DNA of 64,000 nucleotides from an uncultured Sulfitobacter sp. (GCA_947501805.1 CANMXJ010000004.1:186001-250000), one strand, 5' to 3'; positions 51,101 through 59,649 are shown, numbered from the stretch's first letter. Numbers and translations: made by a program. Notes: generated by a model from the letters alone, not told the origin.

Positions 51101-54100
51101 CGCGTTCCCGTCTGGATCTTCGACAATGTAGGTGATGTCTACCGGACCCGAGAAGTCTTCTGCCGGGGTAAAGACCAACTCGCCGCCCACGATCTCAACC
51201 GTGCCTTGCTCTTCCGGAACAGTGGCTTGGATGATTGTCAGCGGGTCGCCGTTTGGATCGGTGTCATTGCCAGCGGCGTCGATGGTGACAGGCGTGTCCT
51301 CATCGGTCTCGGCGATATCATCAACCGCCACAGGAGCGTTATCAACTTCGTTTACCGTGATCACATGCACAGCAGAGGCTTCTTCGCCAAGCTCGTCAGC
51401 AATGGTGTAACTGATTGTTGCATCGCCAAGGAAGTCATCCGCGGGGGTGAAGGTAACGGTACCGTCTCCGTTATCAACCAGTGTACCCTGATCGGCAGGC
51501 ACGGAGGCGTCAATAACCGTCAATTCATCGCCGTCGACATCCGTGTCATTGGCCAGAAGATCAACGGTCACAGGTGTTTCAAAGTCGGTTGTATCGAAGT
51601 CATCCACCGCAACCGGTGGGTCGTTGACAGGTACAACATCAACCACAGCCTGACCTTCATCCGTGGCTCCCGAGGGGTCCGCGACAGTGTAAGTAATGGT
51701 CGCCGGGCCGTTGAAATCAGGTGCCGGAGTGAACGTCACAGTGCCGTCACCATTGTCGACCAGCGTGCCCTGCTCTTCGGGAACCGTGGCGTCCACCAAT
51801 GTCAGCTCATCGCCGTTCTCGTCGGTGTCGTTGCCAAGCAGATCGACAACAACGGACTCGTCCTCTGGTGTTTCGGCTTCGTCGTCGACGGCAACCGGGG
51901 CATCATTGTCACCAACGGTGACCACATGTACCGCACTGTCGCTCAGCCCTTCTTCGTCTTCAATGGTGTAGCTGATAACAGCCTCACCACTGAAGCCATC
52001 CGCTGGCGTAAACAGAGCAGTGCCATCACCGTTCAGCGACACTGTGCCTTGATCAGCAGGCACAGTCGCTGCGGACACAACCAGATCGTCGCCATCCACA
52101 TCGCTGTCATTTGCCAACAGATCAACGGTGACAGGTGTGTTGAAGTCTGTGCTGTCCTCGTCGTCTTCGGCTACCGGCGCATCGTTGAGCGGTGTGACGT
52201 CAACCGTGACGGTCCCTTCGGCGGCATTCCCGTCTGGGTCAGTCGCGGTGTAGGTGATCTCTGCTGGACCGTTGAAGTCCGGCGCAGGAGTAAAGACCAA
52301 CTCGTTGTCCACGATCTCGACCGTGCCCTGCTCTTCCGGAACGGAAGCCTCGGAAATTGTCAGCGGATCGTCCTGTGGATCGGTGTCATTTTCAAGCACG
52401 TCAATGGTGACAGGCGTGTCCTCGGGCGTTTCGGCCATGTCGGGGTTGGCTGTGGGCGCTTGCGCAGGATCGCTTACATTCACGATGTGTTCAGCCGAAG
52501 CTTCTTCGGTGCCATCCGTGATGGTGTAGCTGATGGTTGCATCACCAACAAAATCGTCAGCTGGTGTGAAGGTTACAGTACCATCACCATTATCGACCAA
52601 AGTGCCCTGATCGGCCGGCACGGAGGCTTCGGTGACTGTCAGCGGGTCGCCGTCGACGTCTGAATCGTTGGCCAACAGGTCAACGGTGACAGGCGTGTTG
52701 ATGTCGGTGACATCGCTGTCATCTTCGGCCACAGGTGCATCGTTCACAGGGTTAACCGTGACCGTAACGCTGGCTTCTGATTCGTTGCCATCGGGATCTT
52801 CGGCTGTGTAGGTAATCGTTGCCTCGCCGTTAAAGTCATCGGCTGGTGTGAACACCAATTCGCCGTCCACAATCTCGACGGTGCCCTGCTCTTCCGGCAC
52901 GGAAGCATCAGAGATAAACAGGGTTTCATCGCCGTCCGGATCAGTGTCGTTGGCCAGCACGTCGATGGTGACGGGCGTGTCCTCGTCCGTTTCGGCTGTA
53001 TCGTCCATCGCAACCGGCTCATCGCTGACGGCGTTGACGTAGACTGTGTGCTCGGCTGAATCCTGCAGACCCTCTTCGTCTTCGATGGTGTAGCTTATTG
53101 TGACTTCGCCGACAAAGTCAGGCGCTGGTGTGAAAGTCACCGTGCCGTCACCATTGTCGACCAAGGTGCCCTGATCCGCAGGCACAGTTGCCTCAACCAC
53201 GGTTAATTCGTCGCCGTCCACATCTGAATCGTTGGCCAGCAGATCAACTGTAATCGGCTCGTCCTCTGGTGTGACGTCAACATCATCAACTGCGACAGGT
53301 GCGTCGTTTACCGGGTTCACGGTAACCGTCACAGTACCCGTTGATTCCAGGCCGGTAGGATCGGTCACAGTGTAGGTGATCGTGGTCTCGCCGTTGAAAT
53401 CAGGGTTCGGGGTAAAGATGACCTCGCCGTCAGGCGTGAAGGAAACTGCGCCATCAGGGCTGACCGCGTCGAGCAACTCAAGGGGGTCGCCGTCCGGATC
53501 GGTGTCGTTTGCCAGCACGTTCAGTGGCTCGGAGGGGGTGTCCTCGTCTGTTTCAAGCGTGTCGGGATTCGCAATCGGAGCATCAGCCTCCGGCGTGACG
53601 GTGACAATCGCTTCGCCTTCGTCCTCACCACCATTGCCGTCAAGAACGGTATAGGTGATTGTAGCCTCGCCGACAAAATCGTCAGCCGGCGTGAAGGTGA
53701 CAGTTCCGTCGCCATTGTCGACCAGCGTGCCTTGCTCCTCCGGGACAGAGACCTCGCCCAAAGTCAGGATGTCACCATCGACGTCCGTGTCATTGCCGAT
53801 CAGGTCAACAATGACCGGTGTTTCTTCGGGTGTTGTTTCAGTGTCATCAACAGCAACCGGATCGTCGTTGACAGGGTTTACCGTCACCGTCACCGAACCG
53901 GGCGAAACTGCGCCCTCGGGGTCGGATACAAAATATTCGATGGTTGTTTCACCATTGAAATCGTCATTTGGCGTAAAGATGATTTCACCGTCTGGCGAAA
54001 TTTCGACAGTGCCGTCAGGACTTGTTGCTGACAGCAATTCAAGTGCGCCGCCTTCTGGATCACTATCGTTGTCAAGCACGTTGAACGGCTCGGATGCGGT

Positions 54101-56077
54101 GTCCTCATCAGTTTCGATGGCATCAGGCATCGTAACAGGTGCATCGTTGACGGGTGTCACAGTGACAATGGCTTCGCCGTCATCGGTCTGACCATCAGGG
54201 TCGGCCACGGTATAGGTGATGGTTGCCTCGCCATTGAAGTTTTCGGCGGGCGTGAATGTAACCGTGCCATCGCCGTTGTCTGTGACGGTGCCTTGGTCTG
54301 CGGGCACGGATACGGCAGCTATGCTTAACTCGTCGTTCGCGTTGTCCGGATCGGTGTCATTGCCCAAAAGGTCGATCGTGACGCTGACATCTTCCTGAGT
54401 CTCTGCCACGTCATCGACAGCTGTTGGTCCGGTATCAGGATTTGCGCCCACGTCAACGATGTGCACGGCGCTGTCGCTGGCACCTTCGGGATCTTCGATG
54501 GTGTAGGAAATCGTTGCCTCACCCTCAAATCCGTCCGCAGGCGTAAAGGTCACAGTACCGTCATCATTGTCGACAAGCGTGCCTTGATCGACAGGCACAG
54601 TGGCCTCGGTCACGGTCAGATCATCCGGCGTTTCGACGTCGGTGTCATTGGCCAGCAGGTCAACGGTGATCGGCGTGTTGAAATCTGTGGCATCCGCGTC
54701 ATTAACCGCATCAGGTGCATCGTTGACCGGGTTCACAGTGACTACCGCGACACCTTCATCGGTCTGACCGTCAGGGTCGGATACGGTATAGGTGATGGTT
54801 GCCTCGCCATTGAAGTTCTCGGCGGGCGTGAATGTGACCGTGCCGTCGCCGTTGTCTGTAACGGTGCCCTGGTCTGCGGGCACGGATATGGCAGCAATGC
54901 TCAATTCGGCATTCGTGTTGTCCGGATCGGTGTCATTGCCAAGGAGGTCAACTACAACCGCGGTATCCTCGTCTGTTTCGGCTGTATCGTCCACGGCTGT
55001 CGGGCCGGTGTCGGGCGCTGGCATCACCTGAACAAGTGCAGTTGCGGTGTCAGATCCGCCGTCCGCGTCATTCACAGTATAAAATATTGACGCTGTGCCT
55101 TCGAAATCAATGTCGGGGGTGAAGGTCACAGTGCCGTCGCCATTGTCCACAACTTCGCCATCAAGGCTGCTGATGTTGGAAAGAACCAGCTCGTCAGTTG
55201 GTGTTTCAACGTCGGTGTCATTGCCGCGCAGGTCGATAATGACGGGCTCTCCCGCAACAGCGTCACCTTCGTCGTCGTTGGCCACCGGTGCATCATTGAT
55301 CGGATTGACCTGAACCGTGACCGTTGCCGTGTCGGTGTTACCGTTCGGATCTGTCAATGTGTAAGTGAATGTGGCCTCACCGTTGAAGTTTTCATCCGGC
55401 ATGAATTCAACCGTGCCGTCACCGTTGTCTGTCACGGTGCCGTTCGGGCTGACAAAACTTCCGATAGTCAGCTCATCAAGTGAATTGTTCGGATCGCTGT
55501 CGTTGCCGCGCAGGTCAATGGTAACGGCTGTGTCTTCATCGGTCTCTGCCAGATCGTCAACGGCATCAGGGTCTTCTCCCTGATTCTTGGCGTCGTCAAA
55601 CACAAGATTGTCGATTGCACCGGAACCTTCAAAACGAACTTCCATGCGCGCCACACCGGGAACGAACAATTGCACGGTTGACTCGCCGCCATCACCCGTC
55701 GGAGAGACAAACATGTTCTTGATCACCTGATCGTTCGCATCATAGAAGATCATCCGTGTGCCATCACCGGAGGTCTCTTCGATGTCTTTGAATGTCAGTG
55801 ACTTGATGCGCACGAGGTCTTCGAAATCAAAGAAGATGCTACCACCGGACGCATTGTCATCAGGATCACACTCGTCGCCATCCTCGGATATGATAAGCAA
55901 TCCATCAAGGGTGTCGGATGCAAGGTCGTCATCACCTCCGGTCGGATTGTTGCTGTCAAAGATCATAGCCTGACCTGAACCACCTGTTGCGGAAATGGTC
56001 ACACCGTCGGTTGCGAAATATTCGTCGTCCATTTCGGTACCGGCTGCAAATGCATTGAAATCAAGTGTTCTGATCAT
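48113..56077 (-). CDS. Giant 2654-residue repeat protein: cadherin-like tandem repeats, RTX repeats and Hint domain
   Basis: Four regions are visible. Residues 1-~168 are a non-repeated beta-rich head (MIRTLDFNAFAAG) resembling exported binding modules but not assigned. Residues ~171-2045 are 20 tandem repeats of about 94 residues, of the tandem-95/VCBS cadherin-like kind, each with a DDxAETDEDTPVxxDxLxNDxD-type start and DGTVTFTPxxxFxGxATxxY core. Residues ~2046-2405 hold RTX calcium-binding nonapeptides. Residues 2462-2654 are a Hint domain from Cys2462 (CFTPGTKIAT) with SPNHRVLV, plus the tail RQEILELFPEL. The protein is strongly acidic. ATG 56077 follows AGGAGA. It is probably a secreted calcium-stabilised adhesin; self-cleavage is inferred. 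No exporter is in the window. Confidence 0.9.
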   Translation of the reverse strand: MIRTLDFNAFAAGTEMDDEYFATDGVTISATGGSGQAMIFDSNNPTGGDDDLASDTLDGLLIISEDGDECDPDDNASGGSIFFDFEDLVRIKSLTFKDIEETSGDGTRMIFYDANDQVIKNMFVSPTGDGGESTVQLFVPGVARMEVRFEGSGAIDNLVFDDAKNQGEDPDAVDDLAETDEDTAVTIDLRGNDSDPNNSLDELTIGSFVSPNGTVTDNGDGTVEFMPDENFNGEATFTYTLTDPNGNTDTATVTVQVNPINDAPVANDDEGDAVAGEPVIIDLRGNDTDVETPTDELVLSNISSLDGEVVDNGDGTVTFTPDIDFEGTASIFYTVNDADGGSDTATALVQVMPAPDTGPTAVDDTAETDEDTAVVVDLLGNDTDPDNTNAELSIAAISVPADQGTVTDNGDGTVTFTPAENFNGEATITYTVSDPDGQTDEGVAVVTVNPVNDAPDAVNDADATDFNTPITVDLLANDTDVETPDDLTVTEATVPVDQGTLVDNDDGTVTFTPADGFEGEATISYTIEDPEGASDSAVHIVDVGANPDTGPTAVDDVAETQEDVSVTIDLLGNDTDPDNANDELSIAAVSVPADQGTVTDNGDGTVTFTPAENFNGEATITYTVADPDGQTDDGEAIVTVTPVNDAPVTMPDAIETDEDTASEPFNVLDNDSDPEGGALELLSATSPDGTVEISPDGEIIFTPNDDFNGETTIEYFVSDPEGAVSPGSVTVTVNPVNDDPVAVDDTETTPEETPVIVDLIGNDTDVDGDILTLGEVSVPEEQGTLVDNGDGTVTFTPADDFVGEATITYTVLDGNGGEDEGEAIVTVTPEADAPIANPDTLETDEDTPSEPLNVLANDTDPDGDPLELLDAVSPDGAVSFTPDGEVIFTPNPDFNGETTITYTVTDPTGLESTGTVTVTVNPVNDAPVAVDDVDVTPEDEPITVDLLANDSDVDGDELTVVEATVPADQGTLVDNGDGTVTFTPAPDFVGEVTISYTIEDEEGLQDSAEHTVYVNAVSDEPVAMDDTAETDEDTPVTIDVLANDTDPDGDETLFISDASVPEEQGTVEIVDGELVFTPADDFNGEATITYTAEDPDGNESEASVTVTVNPVNDAPVAEDDSDVTDINTPVTVDLLANDSDVDGDPLTVTEASVPADQGTLVDNGDGTVTFTPADDFVGDATISYTITDGTEEASAEHIVNVSDPAQAPTANPDMAETPEDTPVTIDVLENDTDPQDDPLTISEASVPEEQGTVEIVDNELVFTPAPDFNGPAEITYTATDPDGNAAEGTVTVDVTPLNDAPVAEDDEDSTDFNTPVTVDLLANDSDVDGDDLVVSAATVPADQGTVSLNGDGTALFTPADGFSGEAVISYTIEDEEGLSDSAVHVVTVGDNDAPVAVDDEAETPEDESVVVDLLGNDTDENGDELTLVDATVPEEQGTLVDNGDGTVTFTPAPDFNGPATITYTVADPSGATDEGQAVVDVVPVNDPPVAVDDFDTTDFETPVTVDLLANDTDVDGDELTVIDASVPADQGTLVDNGDGTVTFTPADDFLGDATISYTIADELGEEASAVHVITVNEVDNAPVAVDDIAETDEDTPVTIDAAGNDTDPNGDPLTIIQATVPEEQGTVEIVGGELVFTPAEDFSGPVDITYIVEDPDGNADEGTVRVNVNPVNDAPDAVDDVATTEEDTPVVLDLVDNDSDPDGDPLTVTAVSVPAEQGTVVDNGDGTATFTPAPDFVGEATITYTIEDPDGEEDTAEHVVTVTPINDAPDAVDDVDETDEDTPITVDLLANDTDVDGDDLRVIEATVPEEQGTLVDNGDGTVTFTPAPDFNGPATITYTISDGQGGEDTAEHVITVGEENDPPVTEPDTLETDEDTPSDPLNVLDNDSDPDGDPLTLIAATSPDGTVAFTPEGEVIFTPDPDFNGETTIDYIVTDPSGVEVPGTVTVTVNPVNDAPDAVDDADTTDYNTPVTVDLLANDTDPEDDPLTVIEATVPEEQGTLVDNGDGTVTFTPVDGFVGDAIITYTIEDEGGLRDTAEHLITVEPGERDGIVEGTDGDDLIDVDYRGDPDGDVVDGEDAIIPGQEPNDDIILAGEGDDTVLAGEGDDSVTGGEGDDSIFGEDGNDTVDGGDGDDVIDTGNGDLAPDLGYPFAPGTDPLGYDPDTDPENDRDSVNGGDGDDTISTGDDRDTISGGDGDDVINAGIDDDTVDGNDGDDRIVGGEGNDTINGGFGNDTIYAGNDPDRIPDLVNITDEPSDDFPFSPDRNPDNGRDLVNGGAGDDLIFGADDDDTLLGGSGNDTIDGEIDDDSIEGGTGDDSLIGGQGNDTLRGNRNDDTLIGGIGDDVLDGGGEDDLLEGGDGDDSLQGAQGDDTMRGGDGNDTMTGGAGQDLFEDVGPGDVVDGGSGPIDMDTLDLRGSAPEGGSLEITYTSDDREDGIVNYFDEDGEDAGQLVFEEIETIIPCFTPGTKIATPKGERLVEELQVGDRVITRDNGIQEIRWVGARDMTGAEFEKAAHLKPVLIRQGALGNDLPERDMMVSPNHRVLVANDKTALYFEEREVLVAAKHLTGLEGVDIVDVSQTTYIHIMFDQHEVILSDGSWTESFQPGDMSLAGIGNAQRQEILELFPELATQEGIEGYASARRSLKKHEAKLITK
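49943..55567 (-). repeat. Coding tandem repeat array, 20 units of about 280 bp
   Basis: The array encodes residues ~171-2045 of the giant protein. Unit boundaries fall at the recurring (A/G)P-x-A-x-DD start. Units 3 and 5 are nearly identical, indicating recent duplication of a two-unit block. The array is a likely site of unequal recombination and assembly error. Confidence 0.85.
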
Positions 56078-56437
56078 TGGAAAGTCTCCTGGACAGTGTT
56101 GCGCGCGGCGCGCAACGCGGCCGTTTTGGATGTTTGTGCGAATGTTGCATGGGAAGCAGTGAACGAAACGTGCCGACAGATGGCCAAATCGGACATTCTA
56201 TCTAAATGCTCTCGGGTCATTTTGTTCACTCCATTCAAACTCTCGCCCCCTCAGGCACATACTTTGGCAAGAGCGACACACACGACATGCACCAAACAAG
56301 TTGGGGAGAACTGAACAGTCAGCAAGCGCCGGGGCGGCAGCAGCCCAAGCAACTTCGTATATACGGTCACACGATGTGCAGCGTACACACGTCTCCCGCA
56401 TCCAAGTGATGCGAAATAGTGTGGCCGCCCCCTGACC

Positions 56438-56461
56438 AAAAAAATGCCCCCCAGTTGGGCA
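56438..56461 (-). terminator. Minus-strand intrinsic terminator upstream of the giant gene
   Basis: TGCCC (56445-56449) pairs with GGGCA (56457-56461) around a seven-base loop, followed on the minus strand by seven T. It ends an unidentified leftward transcript about 360 bases before the giant gene start. It may be the end of a small RNA, of tRNA-Leu read-through, or an attenuator. Confidence 0.55.
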
Positions 56462-56669
56462 AAACCATAGATACCTCCCAGATTATGACGAACAAAGGGA
56501 AAAATGTTTGAAAAGTGGCCATAACTGAAGCGGAGCGGTATCCATTTGGCCTGCTTCAGACGGTTGGTAAAGACCGCAAATCAAGCGATTGTTTCCAATT
56601 AGAAATTTTCGAGAAATCCGTTTCGCTATATAAATAAGTGTGTTTTTCACTGTATGGTCAAAAAGAGGG

Positions 56670-56683
56670 CCTGTTTAAACAGG
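56670..56683. promoter_or_regulatory. 14-bp perfect palindrome, candidate operator
   Basis: CCTGTTTAAACAGG is fully self-complementary and lies in the AT-rich gap between tRNA-Leu and the giant gene. It could bind a dimeric regulator. Nothing identifies one. Confidence 0.3.
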
Positions 56684-56938
56684 ATGAATTGTACTCTTTT
56701 CGGAAACAATCACCGGACGTCGAAAACCGGACACATTGTGCCTTTTTCTCGCCTTAGTTGAGTGCTGCTTGTTCACAAGTTGGAACCAATCGCAAAGTTT
56801 ACGATCTACTGATGCGTTTCCGTTGGGGAAGCCGCCACAATTTGATAGAATCGAATTTGCATTCAATTGTCCAAACGCACCGTAAATCCGCTCGGTTCTG
56901 AAAATGTGGTTTTTTTGCGGCTGATCTGAAAAGACCAG

Positions 56939-57022
56939 TGGTACCCGAGGCCGGACTCGAACCGGCACGCCTCGCAGCGGGAGATTTTGAATCTCCTGCG
57001 TCTACCATTCCGCCACTCGGGC
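56939..57022 (-). tRNA. tRNA-Leu, anticodon CAA
   Basis: An 84-base tRNA on the minus strand with the CCA end encoded (56939-56941). The acceptor stem GCCCGAG pairs with CTCGGGT, the anticodon stem GGAGA/TCTCC encloses the loop TTCAAAA (anticodon CAA), a long variable arm is present as expected for Leu, and the T arm has GGTTCGAGTCC. It decodes UUG, one of the codons whose wobble ribose TrmL methylates. Confidence 0.95.
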
Positions 57023-57130
57023 ACTTGGGGCGGTCTAGCCTGCATCTCGCCGCCCTTCAAGAGTATTTTATCACCTCTTTGTACCCTCCTCTTGACCCAA
57101 GCCGGTCAACGTGGTGTTGCAGGCCAAATA

Positions 57131-57727
57131 ATGCCCGAAAGCCCTAGTATGTTAAAAGATCTTTATGACTGGACCCTCGGCCTTGCCCAACACCCCCGCG
57201 CGTTGTGGGCGCTGGCACTTGTGGCATTTGTCGAAAGTTCGTTCTTTCCGATTCCCCCTGACATCATCATGATTCCCATGATCATTGCGCGTCCCAACCG
57301 CGCCTTTGTGATTGCGGGCATCGCCATGGTGGCCTCTGTTCTTGGCGGCATGCTGGGCTATGCGATCGGTGCATTCGCCTACGAGACCATTGGCCAGCCA
57401 ATCCTTGCCGCGCTGGGCAAGGGAGATGCGATGGCCGAATTCTCCGGACGGTTCAACGATGTAGGCTTTTGGGCGGTATTGGCGGCGGGTATTACGCCCT
57501 TCCCCTACAAGGTAATTACGATCATGTCCGGCTGGACCGCAATGCCGCTTGGCACCTTTATTGCCACGTCGATACTGGCGCGCGGCTTTCGGTTCTTTAT
57601 AGTCGCGACCCTGTTGTGGAAATTCGGTGAACCGATCCGCGATTTCATCGAAAAGCGGCTTGGGTTGATGTTCACATTGTTCATGGCCTTGCTTATTGGC
57701 GGATTTATGGTGGTAAAATTCCTATGA
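57131..57727 (+). CDS. YqaA/DedA-like VTT-domain membrane protein
   Basis: About 198 residues with four or five hydrophobic segments. ALVAFVESSFFPIPPDIIMIPMI-like sequence near residue 35 and the later GFWAVLAAGITPFPYKVITI are typical of the SNARE-associated/VTT (YqaA) family, related to DedA flippase-like proteins. A role in lipid handling is suspected for the family but not set. The ATG at 57131 is chosen; 57149 (MLKDLYDW) is equally plausible by homology. The stop overlaps the DsbB-like start by four bases. Confidence 0.85.
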   Translation: MPESPSMLKDLYDWTLGLAQHPRALWALALVAFVESSFFPIPPDIIMIPMIIARPNRAFVIAGIAMVASVLGGMLGYAIGAFAYETIGQPILAALGKGDAMAEFSGRFNDVGFWAVLAAGITPFPYKVITIMSGWTAMPLGTFIATSILARGFRFFIVATLLWKFGEPIRDFIEKRLGLMFTLFMALLIGGFMVVKFL

Positions 57728-58188
57728 AACATCAAACGCTTGTTTTGTTTGCGACCCTCGGGTCCGCTGCCGTTCTGTTGGGGGCTTACGGTTTCCAGCA
57801 CATTGGCGGACTGCTGCCCTGCAAGATGTGCCTGTGGCAACGCTGGCCCCACGCGGCCGCCATTTTGATCGGCGTTATTCTGTGGTCGGGTGGTCCACGT
57901 TTGCTCGCGTGGTTGGGAGCATTGGCGGCTGCCACAACCGGCGTTATCGGATCCTACCATGCAGGGGTGGAATGGGGGTGGTGGCCGGGTCCGTCCTCGT
58001 GCAGTGGTGGCGGCGCGGACCTGTCCGGGATGGATGGTGACGCCCTTTTGTCGCTCGATACGCCAACGGGTGTGATCATGTGTGACGAAATTGTCTGGCA
58101 ATTGCTGGGCCTGTCCATGGCCGGATGGAATGCTGTGATCTCGTTTGGATTGATGGCGCTTTGGATTTTGGCTGCACGGCGCACCTAA
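57724..58188 (+). CDS. DsbB-family disulfide bond formation protein
   Basis: A 154-residue, four-helix membrane protein with the DsbB cysteine arrangement: Cys33-x-x-Cys36 (PCKMCLWQRWPH) in the first periplasmic loop and Cys93 and Cys120 flanking the second. It should pass electrons from a DsbA-type oxidase to quinone. The sequence after Cys36 matches the DsbB motif closely. It overlaps the YqaA-like gene by four bases and converges on the Lrp-type gene. Confidence 0.88.
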   Translation: MKHQTLVLFATLGSAAVLLGAYGFQHIGGLLPCKMCLWQRWPHAAAILIGVILWSGGPRLLAWLGALAAATTGVIGSYHAGVEWGWWPGPSSCSGGGADLSGMDGDALLSLDTPTGVIMCDEIVWQLLGLSMAGWNAVISFGLMALWILAARRT

Positions 58189-58194
58189 GTCTTT

Positions 58195-58620
58195 CTAACG
58201 GGACTTGCGGGTCTTAAGCAGCAGGTTTGTTTCGCTCGCGACGATGCCTTCCAGCCGTCTTATGCGCGTTAGCACCGCATCAAATGCCTCCAGCGTATCT
58301 GTACCAATTTCAACTATCACATCCCAGCGGCCATTTGTGGAATGAACCGCTGTTACCTCGGCAAAGCTTCCGAGTTGTCGGGTGATCCGTTCGGTACCGC
58401 GCCCCTCAATCCCGATCATCATCAACCCGCGCACCGGATCACGCATGACATCTGCGCGTGTCAGCACTGTGAAGCCCACAATTTCGCCGTGCTCCTGCAA
58501 GCGTGCCAAGCGCGTTCGCAAGGTTGTCCGGGATGTCTGAAGAACGTCTGCGAGATCAGATAACGACATACGCGCATCCCGCCGTAGGGCAGCAATGATG
58601 CGACTGTCCATATCGTCCAT
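58195..58620 (-). CDS. Lrp/AsnC-family transcriptional regulator
   Basis: About 141 residues: an N-terminal winged helix-turn-helix (residues ~5-55, with LSDLADVLQTSRTTLRTRL) and a C-terminal RAM ligand-sensing domain. The ATG at 58620 has GGAGG six bases upstream; the frame extends to 58680 without such a signal. It is divergent from the arginase-ornithine cyclodeaminase pair, 108 bases away, so control of arginine catabolism is the likely role. The ligand is unknown, perhaps arginine or ornithine. Confidence 0.9.
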   Translation of the reverse strand: MDDMDSRIIAALRRDARMSLSDLADVLQTSRTTLRTRLARLQEHGEIVGFTVLTRADVMRDPVRGLMMIGIEGRGTERITRQLGSFAEVTAVHSTNGRWDVIVEIGTDTLEAFDAVLTRIRRLEGIVASETNLLLKTRKSR

Positions 58621-58728
58621 TTTTTCCTCCACTTTGGTCAATACCGTCCCATTACGGCCAATTAGATCTCTTGTCGACAATCATATCCGCCGGATATCCA
58701 GTTCCAAACAGAGTTAAGGAACCTCCTC

Positions 58729-59649
58729 ATGTCGCAAGAACATTGTATCCTCATCGGCGCACCACTGGATTGCGGCAAGAAACGCAAAGGGTGTTTGATG
58801 GGCCCCGATGCGTATCGCACGGCCGGCCTGGCCGAAGCGATCCGCGATCTGGGTCACACGGTAGAGGACCGCGGCAATGTGGCCCCCGCCCCCTTCACGC
58901 CAAAAGAACACCCAAAGCTGGTGGCCTATGAAGAAAACATCGCCTGGACCGAAAGCCTTGCCGATGCTTCGGAAGCGGCCATGAAAGACGGGCTGCCTCT
59001 GTTTCTGGGTGGTGATCACGCGCTTTCGTTGGGCACTGTCTTGGGTGCAATGCGCCATGCGGATAGTGTTGAGCGCCCGCTGTTTGTCCTCTGGCTTGAT
59101 GCGCATACGGATTTTCACACACCACAAAGCACCGATAGCGGCAATCTGCACGGCACGCCGCTGGGCTATGTAACGGGGCGCAAGGGATTTGACGGCTTTC
59201 CGTCCATTGCAAATCCCCTGCCCCATGAAAATGTTGCGATTATCGGACTGCGTTCCGTGGACGCCGCAGAACGTGCCGCGATGCAGGAAACCAACGTGAC
59301 CTATGTCGACATGCGTGCGATTGACGAGACGGGCATTGCAAAGCCGCTGGCAACTTTCCTTGAAAAAGTTGAGGCCGCCAATGGCCTGCTTCATGTCTCG
59401 CTGGATGTGGATTTTCTCGACCCGTCCATTGCCCCTGCGGTTGGCACCACAGTGCCAGGCGGGGCGACGCAGCGTGAAGGGCATCTGGTTATGGAAATGC
59501 TGCACGATTCCGGCTTGATGACCTCGCTTGATCTGGTCGAGTTAAACCCGTTTCTGGACGAGCGCGGCCGCACCGCATCCCTGATGGTCGACCTTGCCGC
59601 TTCGGCCCTTGGCCGCCGCGTCTTTGACCGCCCGACCCGCGCATTTTAA
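58729..59649 (+). CDS. rocF: Arginase
   Basis: A 306-residue ureohydrolase. All six Mn-binding residues are present: His97 (GGDHALS), Asp124, His126 and Asp128 (LDAHTDFH), Asp226 and Asp228 (SLDVDFLDP). It hydrolyses arginine to ornithine and urea in the cytoplasm. AAGGA precedes the ATG. It is followed after 11 bases by ornithine cyclodeaminase, giving a two-step route from arginine to proline. Confidence 0.95.
   Translation: MSQEHCILIGAPLDCGKKRKGCLMGPDAYRTAGLAEAIRDLGHTVEDRGNVAPAPFTPKEHPKLVAYEENIAWTESLADASEAAMKDGLPLFLGGDHALSLGTVLGAMRHADSVERPLFVLWLDAHTDFHTPQSTDSGNLHGTPLGYVTGRKGFDGFPSIANPLPHENVAIIGLRSVDAAERAAMQETNVTYVDMRAIDETGIAKPLATFLEKVEAANGLLHVSLDVDFLDPSIAPAVGTTVPGGATQREGHLVMEMLHDSGLMTSLDLVELNPFLDERGRTASLMVDLAASALGRRVFDRPTRAF

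Larger units (their letters stand above)
56078..56938. other. 860-bp region without a recognisable gene
   Basis: This lies between the giant gene and tRNA-Leu, is more AT-rich than its surroundings in its right half, and holds a minus-strand terminator (56438-56461), a perfect 14-bp palindrome (56670-56683), and an inverted repeat CTGAAGC/GCTTCAG (56525-56531 and 56553-56559). Short frames on both strands near 56100-56410 overlap each other and look like chance. The promoter of the giant gene must lie here. Confidence 0.6.

Noticed and set aside
48533..52663. Very long plus-strand reading frames (631 and 713 codons) opposite the giant gene
   Set aside because: They are antisense to a repeat array with strongly biased codons; repetition of one unit without stops opens the opposite frame too. 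Their sequences mirror the repeat and show no domain.
49943..55567. CRISPR-like or satellite repeat array
   Set aside because: The period is about 280 bp, units are diverged and coding, and there are no short identical repeats with unique spacers.
56096..56409. Overlapping short frames on both strands upstream of the giant gene
   Set aside because: Three frames overlap each other, none has a ribosome binding site or a recognisable sequence, and composition looks random.
45888..57022. Genomic island inserted at tRNA-Leu(CAA)
   Set aside because: The Hint/RTX genes lie on the 3' side of the tRNA, but I saw no second copy of the tRNA 3' end and no integrase or transposase. It remains only a possibility.
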